Shown: piece by piece, positions 8,104-15,789 of the stretch
Layout: each line of letters begins with the position of its first letter
How positions within the stretch are numbered: the stretch's first letter is position 1
Assembly (NCBI GenBank): GCA_032378655.1
Contig: JAVYJS010000012.1
Location: 1 to 33,043 of the forward strand
Reading direction: 5' to 3'
Length of the DNA: 33,043 nucleotides
From: Arsenophonus melophagi
Lineage (GTDB): Bacteria > Pseudomonadota > Gammaproteobacteria > Enterobacterales > Enterobacteriaceae
Notes under the pieces: generated by a model
What the model was told of the DNA's origin: nothing
The model's database searches: none
Seen by the model: the letters and a program-made list of their open reading frames with translations, nothing else
Program-made: the position numbers and the translations under genes

Positions 8104-8128
8104 GTATGTCTCTCTCATAGAGACATAC
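8104..8128. repeat. 10-bp-arm hairpin
   Basis: Arms 8104-8113 and 8119-8128 (gtatgtctct / agagacatac) with loop ctcat. First of a string of four stem-loops before mdh. Confidence 0.7.
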
Positions 8129-8179
8129 CTTGAATCGAAAGGTTTGAAATAGATTTATAGAAATCTATGAAACTAATTG

Positions 8180-8224
8180 GTATTCTTCAGCTTTCTTAGT
8201 TCTTGTAAGAAAGCTGAAGAATAC
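8180..8224. repeat. 19-bp-arm perfect hairpin
   Basis: Arms 8180-8198 and 8206-8224 (gtattcttcagctttctta and its complement) with a 7-nt loop. It is one of the strongest stems in the window and lies in non-coding DNA. Confidence 0.8.
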
Positions 8225-8282
8225 GTTAGATATATCACAAAACGTAGATTTATAATATAAATCTCTAACCAGAGCATTATTA

Positions 8283-8395
8283 GTTAATGATAATGCAATA
8301 GATCATTATACATTAGTATTTTACTAGTAAAATGTAAAGGCAGATGGCGAATATTGAACCTCGTTGAGTAATAACGACTCAAAACTTGAACTTGA
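8283..8395 (+). pseudogene. degS: degS relic (C-terminal PDZ end)
   Basis: In E. coli degS converges on mdh from this side. The plus strand at 8283 reads VNDNAID, matching the start of DegS VNDLIISVDN. One frame over, from 8341, it reads QMANIEPR, a stop, then VI, against DegS QVAEIRPGSVI (six identities in eleven positions). The spacing of the two blocks is 58 nt, against 63 nt in E. coli. At least one frameshift and several stops are present. The blocks are short, but order, spacing, strand and synteny agree. DegS is the periplasmic protease that starts the sigma-E envelope response, so that pathway is probably inactive unless another copy exists. Confidence 0.6.
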
Positions 8396-8399
8396 TTTG

Positions 8400-8429
8400 A
8401 AAAGATTTTATTGATTAATAAAATCTTTT
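8400..8429 (-). terminator. mdh terminator hairpin straddling the stop codon
   Basis: Arms 8400-8412 and 8417-8429 (aaaagattttatt and its complement) form a 13-bp stem with loop gatt. The mdh stop codon (8408-8410) is in the left arm, so the last codons of mdh form the other arm. On the minus strand the stem ends in TTTT. Confidence 0.65.
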
Positions 8430-9346
8430 CCTAATTTAATATCTTTATTAAGAGTTTCTAACATATTTTCCAATTTGCTTTTTTCAAAGGCATTATTAAT
8501 GTTAATAGGCAATCTTTCTTCAATACCGGTTTTACCTAATCGTATTGGTTGGGCAAAAAATTGTGCATATCCACTATCACTTTCTACATATGCGCACTCA
8601 ATTATATTTTTTTTACCATTTAATGCATGAATTAATGATAAACAAAATCGTGCAGCAGCTTGTCCCATAGAAAGTGTTGCTGAACCACCACCTCCTTTTG
8701 CTTGCACCACTTCAGTTCCTGCATTTTGGATACGCTCAGTTAATTCCTCAATTTCTGCTGCAGTAAAACTAATATCTGGAATTTGAGAGAGTAGTGGTAG
8801 TATTGTTATACCAGAATGGCCGCCAATAACTGTCACTTCAATTGTTTTCGGGTTTTTACCTTTTAATTCAGAAACAAAAGTATTCGAGCGGATAACATCT
8901 AAGGTTGTAATGCCAAATAATCTGTTTCTATCATAAGCAGAAGCCTTTTTTAATACTTCTGCTGCTACCGGAACCATACTATTAACCGGATTTGTAATAA
9001 TCCCAATTATGGCTTGATGACAGCTTTGAGCAACTTTTTCCATCAGATTACATACAATACAGGCATTAATATTAAACAAATCTGAGCGATCCATTCCAGG
9101 CCTTCTAGCTACACCTGCAGAAATTAGTACTACATCAGCATTTTTAAGTGCACGTTTCGGATTTTTATCAGAAAATCCGCTAACTTTAACATCGGTTGGA
9201 ATATGGCTTAAATCTTTGGCAACACCTGGAGTAATAGGTGCAATATCATAAAGAGAAAGTTCTGATCCTGATGGAAGCTGATTTTTAAGAAGAAGTGCAA
9301 GTGCTTGGCCAATACCACCAGCAGCTCCAAGAATTACTAATTTCAT
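8408..9346 (-). CDS. mdh: Malate dehydrogenase (NAD)
   Basis: Cytoplasmic TCA enzyme oxidising malate to oxaloacetate. The protein has 312 residues, identical in length to E. coli Mdh. The NAD-binding GAAGGIGQ motif is at 7-14. Substrate-binding Arg81, Arg87 and Arg153, Asn119, and the catalytic Asp150-His177 pair are all present, with VIGGHSG around the histidine. The frame is complete. Its ancestral neighbours argR (divergent) and degS (convergent) are both recognisable only as relics, so mdh has survived alone in an otherwise dead neighbourhood. Confidence 0.97.
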   Translation of the reverse strand: MKLVILGAAGGIGQALALLLKNQLPSGSELSLYDIAPITPGVAKDLSHIPTDVKVSGFSDKNPKRALKNADVVLISAGVARRPGMDRSDLFNINACIVCNLMEKVAQSCHQAIIGIITNPVNSMVPVAAEVLKKASAYDRNRLFGITTLDVIRSNTFVSELKGKNPKTIEVTVIGGHSGITILPLLSQIPDISFTAAEIEELTERIQNAGTEVVQAKGGGGSATLSMGQAAARFCLSLIHALNGKKNIIECAYVESDSGYAQFFAQPIRLGKTGIEERLPININNAFEKSKLENMLETLNKDIKLGKDFINQ

Positions 9347-9608
9347 GCTGATACTCCTTTTATATGAGGATACTTTTCAGTAGATTAAAATTATTATCTA
9401 CATTGACTAATGTAAATAGGAGTTATGTTAAATATTTCTTAGATACAGAATGCATTGGAAAACAAATGTGATATTTAGAATGAATTCTACATAAATTACT
9501 ACTCTTTGTCAAAAAAAAGCAAATAACTAGTAATAAAAATTCTATTTTAGGAAAATGTTATCAATAATGTTATTTTACCTCAGTCCATGAAATGGCAATT
9601 TATATATG

Positions 9609-10026
9609 TTCTTAAACAACAAAATCTTATATGAACTTTAAAAGTTTTTTCAACTCAAATAATTGATACTATATGATAGTGAAAGGGCTTCCAGTTTAAG
9701 GTTTATAAAATATCCTCACTCAAACATTTCTAAAAAAAATATTAACTAATTCTAATTCAGTTTTTACTGTAATATTGGCACTAGCATGGTATTCCGTTTA
9801 CCAGTTGTGTTAACTGTTCTTACAGAACTTAACTTGATAAAATTCGCTATTAGATTTTTTTCTCATAAAATAGTTGTAATTATATGTACTAGTTCAGAGC
9901 TAGTAATTTGCATTGCGTGTTAATTGTTGTATATGATTTACAAGGAGGGTTAGATAGTAACCTTATGGTATAAACACCATTGGATATAAAAATCTGGAAG
10001 TTAATATAATATAACTTTTTTTATAA
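9609..10026 (+). pseudogene. argR: argR relic, nearly full length
   Basis: E. coli has argR divergent from mdh at this place. Blocks along the plus strand follow ArgR in order. Near 9633 EL-K-F compares with ELVKAF. At 9700-9770 GL-NI-LTQTFLKKILT and then V-T compare with GFDNINQSKVSRMLT and V-T. From 9786, MVFRLPVVLTVLT then IVVIICTS compare with MVYCLPAELGVPT and AVVVIHTS. From 9912, IAC-LL and KEG compare with IARLL and KAEG. From 9988, KNLEVNII-LF compares with KDLYEAILELF. At least three frame changes and several stops separate them, and total length is close to the 156-codon gene. ArgR represses arginine biosynthesis, so that control has been lost. Confidence 0.85.
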
Positions 10027-10040
10027 AAAAATAGACAGTT

Positions 10041-10256
10041 ATCTGCTTAAGAAGCAGATTGAAAGCACTTATGTTCTGTTCATATGCATGAACAGAACAT
10101 AAAGAACAAACCTCTCTTTTAGAGAGGTTAAAAATCTAGAGATAACACACTTTCTTGAACAAAGAAAGTGAATACAGTTAACTACAATAAAATCAGCATT
10201 TTTTATAATGACACCCACAACTACATTATATGGTGATATAATGTAGTTGTGGGTGT
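10041..10256. repeat. Cluster of five consecutive perfect hairpins
   Basis: In 216 bp there are stems at 10041-10059 (8-bp arms), 10069-10102 (15-bp), 10109-10129 (9-bp), 10148-10170 (9-bp) and 10211-10256 (21-bp arms, 4-nt loop, containing acacccacaactacatt). They begin right after the argR relic. All arms have different sequences, so this is not a repeat family. A 63-codon open stretch running through them on the minus strand is a by-product of the palindromes. Confidence 0.8.
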
Positions 10257-10608
10257 ACATGCGGTTTTAAAAAAAATTGAATAAAAATGTTTCTTTTTTG
10301 ATTTTTGTTCATTGTAATGTTGGATAGAAGAAATATTTCTCCAAAAATATACCTAAACTTTTATAAAGTTAGTTAATTCTTTTAATGAGAACAGGTGTTC
10401 TAGATCCAATGTCTACTTTATGTATGTCTTACAGTAGATATTGCTTTCTTTTACAAAAGAAAAAGTTTAGTTACATAGTAACAGAAATAAAAAAAATCAT
10501 GTAACTACGCAACAAATTAATTCATTTAATCAAATTTAAGATGTTTTAAAAAAAAATTTTAAATACAAAAGCATAAAATCATATTATAATCAAAATTTTA
10601 ACATGACA
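10257..10608. other. Gene-free spacer downstream of holD
   Basis: rimI follows holD in E. coli. Here the region is very A/T-rich, with only small stems (10412-10438; 10446-10461). A faint rimI-like trace is too weak to call. Confidence 0.5.
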
Positions 10609-11004
10609 TTAAAAACTATTTTCATACTGGCATATTTGCTTCCATAAATCACACTTTAACTGAGGTCGATAGTAGATCTCTTGTAATGGTAAAGTATTGA
10701 TGACCCATTTTTTAAAACTGATGGCTAATGGTTTACCCATGATCCAGCATGGCCATAAAATTTCTTTTGGTAACAGCGATATATCGCGCGTTAATAGACA
10801 ATATACATAACTACTATCTATTTTCATAGCTCGTAAAACATCTTGGACAAAATCACCATATAAGTCAATATGCTCATCAGCAATGATGAGCAATTGTGTA
10901 TCATTAGGAATTGATACCGTATGTTCACCACACAGTACCTGTGGATTGCGTAGTGTCCATTGTAAAATACCTATTTGAGTTAGTAATGTATCCCTAACTG
11001 TCAT
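10609..11004 (-). CDS. holD: DNA polymerase III psi subunit
   Basis: HolD bridges the clamp loader to chi and SSB in the replication holoenzyme. The protein has 131 residues (E. coli 137). It is recognised by the N-terminal block QIGILQWTLRNPQVL (E. coli QLGITQWSLRRPGAL) and the C-terminal LWKQICQYENSF (E. coli LWQQICTYEHDF), with LLIIADE near 38-44 and VQDVLRAM near 53-60 between them. GGAG lies 7 nt before the ATG. Psi is fast-evolving and often dropped in reduced genomes, so its intact presence is worth noting. Neither rimI nor rsmC, its usual neighbours, is here. Confidence 0.85.
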   Translation of the reverse strand: MTVRDTLLTQIGILQWTLRNPQVLCGEHTVSIPNDTQLLIIADEHIDLYGDFVQDVLRAMKIDSSYVYCLLTRDISLLPKEILWPCWIMGKPLAISFKKWVINTLPLQEIYYRPQLKCDLWKQICQYENSF

Positions 11005-11262
11005 TAAACAACTCCATGTAATTTCATAGTAATCTCATATAAGAGATCATCTTATCAAGAGAGTTGGATAAATCAATATAATAATATTCCAATAAGGCAT
11101 TTCAATTAGCATGAATCAACAGGAAGAACAAGCACCAAAACTATGTGTAATGGTTTAAGTCTACGCAATACTATTAAAGTCTATTTAAAAATCAATGCAG
11201 TTAATCGCAGTAAAATCAGATACTCTTCAATGGTTGTAACAATTAAAGATGTTCTTTATCTA

Positions 11263-11308
11263 TATGTTTCTACTGAAACATAGGATCCATTTCTGGTAAA
11301 TGGATCCT
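11263..11308. repeat. Two abutting hairpins
   Basis: Arms 11263-11270 / 11275-11282 (tatgtttc / gaaacata) abut arms 11282-11292 / 11298-11308 (aggatccattt / aaatggatcct). They share the base at 11282, forming a double stem-loop. Confidence 0.7.
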
Positions 11309-11450
11309 GGAATAGCTTTGGTTTTAAGTATTGGTGATCTACAATAGCTTTGATCTATTCTCTTATTGATAATGTATTGTGCTATTACTACTAATAATAA
11401 AGAGGTGATACAGATTACTCAACAAAATATATGATTATACAAACAGATAT

Positions 11451-11479
11451 TTTCCAAGCTAATAAAATTAGCTTGGAAA
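11451..11479. repeat. 13-bp-arm perfect hairpin
   Basis: Arms 11451-11463 and 11467-11479 (tttccaagctaat and its complement) with loop aaa, in the holD-ptsH spacer. Confidence 0.75.
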
Positions 11480-11561
11480 TAAGAATACTCAGATAGTAGT
11501 ACTATAGGTATTTTACATGCTTAAAGCAAATAATATTTGTATGTAGATTTATTGTATTCTG

Positions 11562-11633
11562 AAAAAAGAAAACCTAATAACTACTTGTATTTTAATGAGT
11601 TGAATCAGCTTTTTAAAAGTGCTTTTGGTTTTT
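11562..11633 (+). pseudogene. Possible cysK 3' relic
   Basis: In E. coli cysK precedes ptsH on the same strand, ending a few hundred bp upstream. Here the plus strand reads KKENLIT, ILMS, a stop, then SFLKVLLVF, loosely matching the CysK end [21 protein letters not shown]. Identities are few and a two-residue insertion is needed. Strand and position (about 300 bp before ptsH) are right. This is a weak call made on synteny. Confidence 0.3.
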
Positions 11634-11949
11634 AGATCAAAGTTTAGTATATATTAAAATGATGTTGTAAAATAAATTTAGTCTTTAAGCTATGAACTAT
11701 TGCGACCATTAGCATGAATCAAACCATAAGTAGTATTGCTATGTTCATAAGACATAAAATAGTCAAATTATTCTATATAACTACAATTTCATGTCTAAAA
11801 CTTATAGAAATAGATCATGAAATGAACACCTTAAATAAAAACATTTTTATTTAATTATCAGCGATAAGTAATAGGCACATTCATATTATTTGCAGCTAAA
11901 ATATTCAGATTTACTAATAAAAATATTTCCTTAGTTAAGGAACAACAAT

Positions 11950-12207
11950 ATGTTTCAACAAAAAGTTATCATTACAGCACCTAATGGTCTTCATACTCGT
12001 CCAGCAGCACAATTTGTCAAGGAGGCAAAAAGTTTTTCTTCTGAAATTACACTTATTTATAACGATAAATTGGCAAACGCGAAAAGCCTCTTTAAACTAC
12101 AAACACTCGGATTGACTTATGGAACTGTTGTTACTATTTCTGCTCAAGGTAAAGATGAGCAGAAAGCAGTAGAACATTTAGTTAAGTTAATGAATAAATT
12201 AGAGTAA
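11950..12207 (+). CDS. ptsH: Phosphocarrier protein HPr
   Basis: Carries phosphate from Enzyme I to sugar-specific EIIA proteins of the phosphotransferase system. The protein has 85 residues, as in E. coli. Phosphorylated His15 is in GLHTRPAAQF, the Ser46 region (AKSLFKLQTLGL) is intact, and the C-terminus EQKAVEHLVKLMNKLE is nearly that of E. coli. AAGGA lies 8 nt before the ATG. ptsI follows after 146 bp, and crr, the normal third gene, is a relic. Confidence 0.97.
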   Translation: MFQQKVIITAPNGLHTRPAAQFVKEAKSFSSEITLIYNDKLANAKSLFKLQTLGLTYGTVVTISAQGKDEQKAVEHLVKLMNKLE

Positions 12208-12353
12208 TAAATATGGCCAATACAATATTTATCTTCTATTTTTTATCTCTGAATATGTTTATTCAAACAGGTATCTTATTTAACTGTCAGCATGAAATGT
12301 AGCGCTGTAAGCTAACTATTTTCTTGTTTCTCATTGGTATAAAGGTAACATTT

Positions 12354-14078
12354 ATGATTTCAGGAATTGCAGTATCTCCAGGTATTGCCATCGGCAAGGC
12401 ATTCATTCTTAAAGAAGAACCAATTGTTATTAATCAAAAAAAAATTTCTGATAATCAAATTAACAATGAAATTAACCGCTTTATTTTTGGACAAAAAAAA
12501 GCAATAGAACAATTAGAAATAATAAAAAATACTGCAGAAAACAATCTTGATGGAGACAAAGTAAAAATATTGGAAGCTCATATCATGCTCCTTGAAGATG
12601 AAGAATTTAAGAAGGCAATTCTTTTTTCAATAAACGAAGATCGCAAAACTGCAGATGCGGCAGTATTTGCAGTGATTGAAGCACAGGTTAACACATTAGA
12701 AGAACTAAATGAAAAATATCTTAAAGAGCGTGCTGATGACGTTAGAGATATTGGTAAACGCCTACTAAAAAATATTTTAGGGTTACCTATTGTTGATCTT
12801 GGTATAATTAAAGAGGAAATCATTTTAGTGACAGAAGATCTTACTCCCTCTGAAACAGCACAATTAAATTTGCAGAAAGTGCTTGGCTTTATTACGGATT
12901 TTGGTGGACGAACATCTCATACTTCAATCATTGCCAGATCTTTGGAAATTCCAGCTATTGTTGCTACAAACCTTGCAACTAAGAGTATCAAACAAAATGA
13001 TTATATTATTTTAGATGCTATCAATAATCATATTTATCATAATCCCTCTAATAGCGAGATTGATAAACTGAAAAAAATTAAAGCAGAATATTTACTTAAA
13101 AAGAATGAGCTTCAAGCATTGCCAGATTTACCAACAATAACTTTAGATGGTCATCAAGTTGCAGTCTGTGCAAATATTGGAACTGTACATGATGTTGAAG
13201 GCGCTAAACGTAATAATGCTGAAGGAATCGGACTATATCGTACTGAATTTTTATTTATGGAGCGTAACCATCTGCCTAGTGAAGAAGAACAATTTCAAGC
13301 TTATAAAGCAGTTGCACAAGCCATGAAGCCTCGAGCTATTATTATTCGTACTATGGATATTGGTGGTGATAAAGATCTTCCTTATATGAATTTACCCAAA
13401 GAAGAGAATCCCTTTCTTGGCTGGAGAGCAATTCGTATTTCCTTTGATCGCAAGGAAATTCTTCATAGTCAATTGCGCGCTATTTTAAGAGCATCTGCCT
13501 TTGGAAAACTAAAAATGATGTTTCCAATGGTCATTTCTGTAGAAGAAATTCGTGCTTTAAAAGAAGAATTAGTAGTTCTTAAAAAGAAGTTAGCCAAGGA
13601 AAAGTATGATTTTGACCAATTCATTGAAGTGGGAATCATGATTGAAACGCCATCAGCTGCGGTTATTGCTCATTATTTAGCAAAAGAAGTTGATTTTTTC
13701 AGTATTGGTGCTAATGATCTAACACAGTATACCTTAGCTGTTGATCGAGGAAATAATCTTGTTTCTCATCTTTATAATCCAATGTCTCCTTCCGTATTGA
13801 AGCTGATGAAACAAGTGATTGATGCTTCTCATTCAGAAGGTAAATGGACAGGTATGTGTGGTGAGCTTGCTAATGATAAGCGTGCTACGCTATTATTACT
13901 TGGTATGGGATTAGATGAATTTAGTATGAGTGCGATCTCAATTCCACGCATTAAAAAAATTATCCGAAATGTGTATTTTAAAGATGTACAAAAATTAGCA
14001 GAACAAGCTCTCAATCAACCAACAGCAAAGGAATTAATAGGTTTGGTTGAAACATTTATTAAGAAAATGCATTGCTGA
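12354..14078 (+). CDS. ptsI: PTS Enzyme I (PEP-protein phosphotransferase)
   Basis: Transfers phosphate from phosphoenolpyruvate to HPr. The protein has 574 residues from this start (E. coli 575). An upstream in-frame ATG at 12324 would add ten residues, but MISGIAVSPGIAIGKAF aligns with the E. coli start and AAGG lies 9 nt upstream of 12354. Active His189 lies in GGRTSHTSIIARS. The PEP-binding barrel has GLYRTEFLFM, GGDKDLPY, MIETPSAA and DFFSIGANDLTQY, and the catalytic Cys is in GMCGELA. It appears fully functional. With EIIA-Glc (crr) lost next door, the phosphate must go to some other EII encoded elsewhere. Confidence 0.97.
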   Translation: MISGIAVSPGIAIGKAFILKEEPIVINQKKISDNQINNEINRFIFGQKKAIEQLEIIKNTAENNLDGDKVKILEAHIMLLEDEEFKKAILFSINEDRKTADAAVFAVIEAQVNTLEELNEKYLKERADDVRDIGKRLLKNILGLPIVDLGIIKEEIILVTEDLTPSETAQLNLQKVLGFITDFGGRTSHTSIIARSLEIPAIVATNLATKSIKQNDYIILDAINNHIYHNPSNSEIDKLKKIKAEYLLKKNELQALPDLPTITLDGHQVAVCANIGTVHDVEGAKRNNAEGIGLYRTEFLFMERNHLPSEEEQFQAYKAVAQAMKPRAIIIRTMDIGGDKDLPYMNLPKEENPFLGWRAIRISFDRKEILHSQLRAILRASAFGKLKMMFPMVISVEEIRALKEELVVLKKKLAKEKYDFDQFIEVGIMIETPSAAVIAHYLAKEVDFFSIGANDLTQYTLAVDRGNNLVSHLYNPMSPSVLKLMKQVIDASHSEGKWTGMCGELANDKRATLLLLGMGLDEFSMSAISIPRIKKIIRNVYFKDVQKLAEQALNQPTAKELIGLVETFIKKMHC

Positions 14079-14137
14079 AAAGAATCAGATAATGCTTGAT
14101 ATACATGAGAAAGCAGTCTTTAAGAGCAGGACTAAAG

Positions 14138-14266
14138 GATATCTAGATAAACTCAAAATTATTACTTTTAAATGAAAAGTATAATATAGAGAATATTCAT
14201 GAAGTTATTTTATATGTTGGTATTGATATAGTTTTCTTAAATAAAGATTTAACTATTTTTGAGTAG
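14138..14266 (+). pseudogene. crr: crr (EIIA-Glc) relic
   Basis: This lies just after ptsI, the crr position in E. coli. A ribosome-binding-like aagga (14135-14139) precedes LDKLK, resembling the Crr start GLFDKLKSL. An open frame then reads SKLLLLNEKYNIE, against Crr GKIFETNHAFSIE, and EVILYVGIDIVFLN, against VELFVHFGIDTVEL, ending at TAG 14264-14266. Between these blocks about 55 codons are missing. Both active-site histidines are gone: the first (NHAF) is Glu and the phosphorylated one (VHFGID) is Tyr. The remaining C-terminal third is deleted or unrecognisable. The match relies on short blocks in the right order and place. Confidence 0.7.
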
Positions 14267-14404
14267 AGTAAAACAACAAAAAGTATAAATAATTTATGAA
14301 GTCAGTGTATCATTTGTTTTATTATATCATTTATTTTTTAGTAGAAAAACTCATTTTTGTGAACATAGCATTAGTTTCTAATGCCTGTAAATTAACAAAG
14401 AAGA

Positions 14405-14523
14405 AAGATAGAAAGCTTATCTCTTTTCGACCCCTTTATCAAAAGGTATGATAGATAACTTAGAACGGGTGGCAACATATTTTCATACTACTTCTGTCCC
14501 GTAGCTTACTCGAAAGCTATCTT
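14405..14523. other. Possible structured RNA or fossil
   Basis: A less A/T-biased island inside the spacer. Complementary ends aagatag (14405-14411) and ctatctt (14517-14523) could close a multibranch fold. Inside are ttatct/agataa (14417-14422 / 14453-14458), ccttt/aaagg (14433-14437 / 14442-14446) and acggg/cccgt (14465-14469 / 14498-14502). It resembles no RNA family I know; tRNA, SRP RNA, tmRNA and RNase P motifs are absent. Short stems occur by chance in such DNA, so this is tentative. Confidence 0.2.
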
Positions 14524-14627
14524 AATTTATTTTAACTGTCTTATCAATTGTTCTAAGCAATCTAGAATTAATAGAAAACATTCTACTAATTTATATTTAC
14601 ATTGCTTGCAATATAATTTTCGATATC

Positions 14628-14659
14628 TTCTTAAATGCTAAGATTCTTAAATGCTAAGA
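14628..14659. repeat. Tandem 16-bp direct duplication
   Basis: The unit ttcttaaatgctaaga occurs twice without a gap (14628-14643 and 14644-14659). This looks like a recent slippage or repair duplication in non-coding DNA. Confidence 0.85.
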
Positions 14660-15434
14660 CAAGAAAAGTATTGCTATCAGTTTAGAGTAAAAGAATTGTA
14701 CTTGTAATATTAAATATTGTTAACAACGGATGCTCGTTGCACTAACTTTCATGTCATGCTAAATTTTAGAATTAATAATTTTAGTTTCTATCAATTATTC
14801 GGAATAATTATTGTTAATGTTATTTCTAATATTCCTATTCGCTTCTATTTTTAGAAGCTGCGTGTATTCGATTTTCTTAGAAAGAGAGTAAATATTTTTA
14901 CTGGGTATATAAATTTCAACACTTTAATTTTTAGTTAAGAACTATAAGTTCTTGATGTCTCCTAAAGATTTTTATATAAAATTATTGATAATTTACTATT
15001 AAGTTTAATTGTTTTGATATTCAAATATCATCAATCATTTTAAAAATGTAAAATACCATCACACTATTGTTTTGATGATACTACATTATTTTATATATGC
15101 TCTATTTATTAGTAATAATGATATTGATAAAAAATATATGATATATCTTATAGAGCAATGCAATAGAAAAGAAGTACGATAGTAGCCATTCAAATGAATA
15201 CAATAATATTAGAAATGTTGATTTCATGTTTCTTAAACTATCAAAAATATTCGATGACTTTTCTAAAACATAATCAAAGTTAATATTATTATATTAACTG
15301 ATATAAATGCAGTAAAGATATTTTTTGTTAAAAATTCATGTTGTGTTACAAATATCCATTTTCTGTTATAGAAAATCAGGCGAGCTCACACTGTGATTGG
15401 ATATCAGATTTTATTTAATTTCCTATTATAATTT

Positions 15435-15474
15435 TAAGGTAATTAAGCATACCGACATATACTTAATTACCTTA
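15435..15474. repeat. 13-bp-arm hairpin
   Basis: Arms 15435-15447 and 15462-15474 (taaggtaattaag and its complement) with a 14-nt loop in the ptsI-der spacer. Confidence 0.7.
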
Positions 15475-15723
15475 TTTCATTGTGGAAAATAAAAAAGAGA
15501 TAGTTTGAGATGCATAAAACACAATGCTAATAAGAATTGTGTGAACGTGGTGTACTAACTAAGATTGGCATGCAATGACTTAGTCTTTTAAAAGTTCTTA
15601 ACTGGTAATAGATTAAAGTTAATTGTAGTATTTGATTCCCATAATTCTTCTGCTGCAGAGTTATCTATAGATATAATAGATCTTTATTTTTCTTTATACA
15701 AAGAAAAAACTTTTTAATCAGTT

Positions 15724-15789
15724 TTAATTGCTGAAAGTGCACGTAAAATAAGTGCACTTTCAGCAATTAACGCTTTTTTAAAAGCGTTA
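15724..15789 (-). terminator. der terminator: nested hairpins over the stop codon
   Basis: Arms 15724-15742 and 15752-15770 form a perfect 19-bp stem with a 9-nt loop. The right arm contains the der stop codon (15767-15769). A second stem, 15768-15777 / 15780-15789 (taacgctttt / aaaagcgtta), overlaps it and lies in the last der codons. The two stems are mutually exclusive at the stop codon. Confidence 0.65.

Larger units (their letters stand above)
7869..8282. other. Spacer between gpmA and the degS relic
   Basis: No gene. Perfect hairpins lie at 8104-8128 (10-bp arms), 8149-8168 (8-bp), 8180-8224 (19-bp) and 8246-8264 (9-bp). Earlier parts of degS may have stood here but I could not align them. 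Confidence 0.5.
11005..11949. other. 945-bp holD-ptsH spacer
   Basis: There is no intact gene. Hairpins lie at 11263-11308 and 11451-11479. A possible cysK trace is at 11562-11633. The 15-mer attagcatgaatcaa occurs twice, at 11105-11119 and 11708-11722. The ptsH promoter must lie near the right end but I cannot place it. Confidence 0.5.
14079..15766. other. 1.7-kb ptsI-der spacer
   Basis: It contains the crr relic (14138-14266), a possible structured RNA (14405-14523), a 16-bp tandem duplication (14628-14659), small stems (14841-14858, 14937-14953, 15015-15030) and larger hairpins at 15435-15474 and 15724-15770. A faint minus-strand trace near 15320-15390 might be yfgJ, which follows der in E. 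coli. The rest shows nothing I can interpret. Confidence 0.5.

Noticed and set aside
10069..10260. 63-codon minus-strand open stretch
   Set aside because: It is built from the five-hairpin cluster; palindromes generate mirrored codons, and there is no start signal or homology.
11105..11722. 15-mer attagcatgaatcaa present twice about 600 bp apart
   Set aside because: Two copies of a 15-mer in A/T-rich DNA, without extension or pattern, are insufficient to call a repeat family.
12324..12353. Ten-residue N-terminal extension of Enzyme I
   Set aside because: Family start MISGI and the AAGG ribosome-binding site support 12354.
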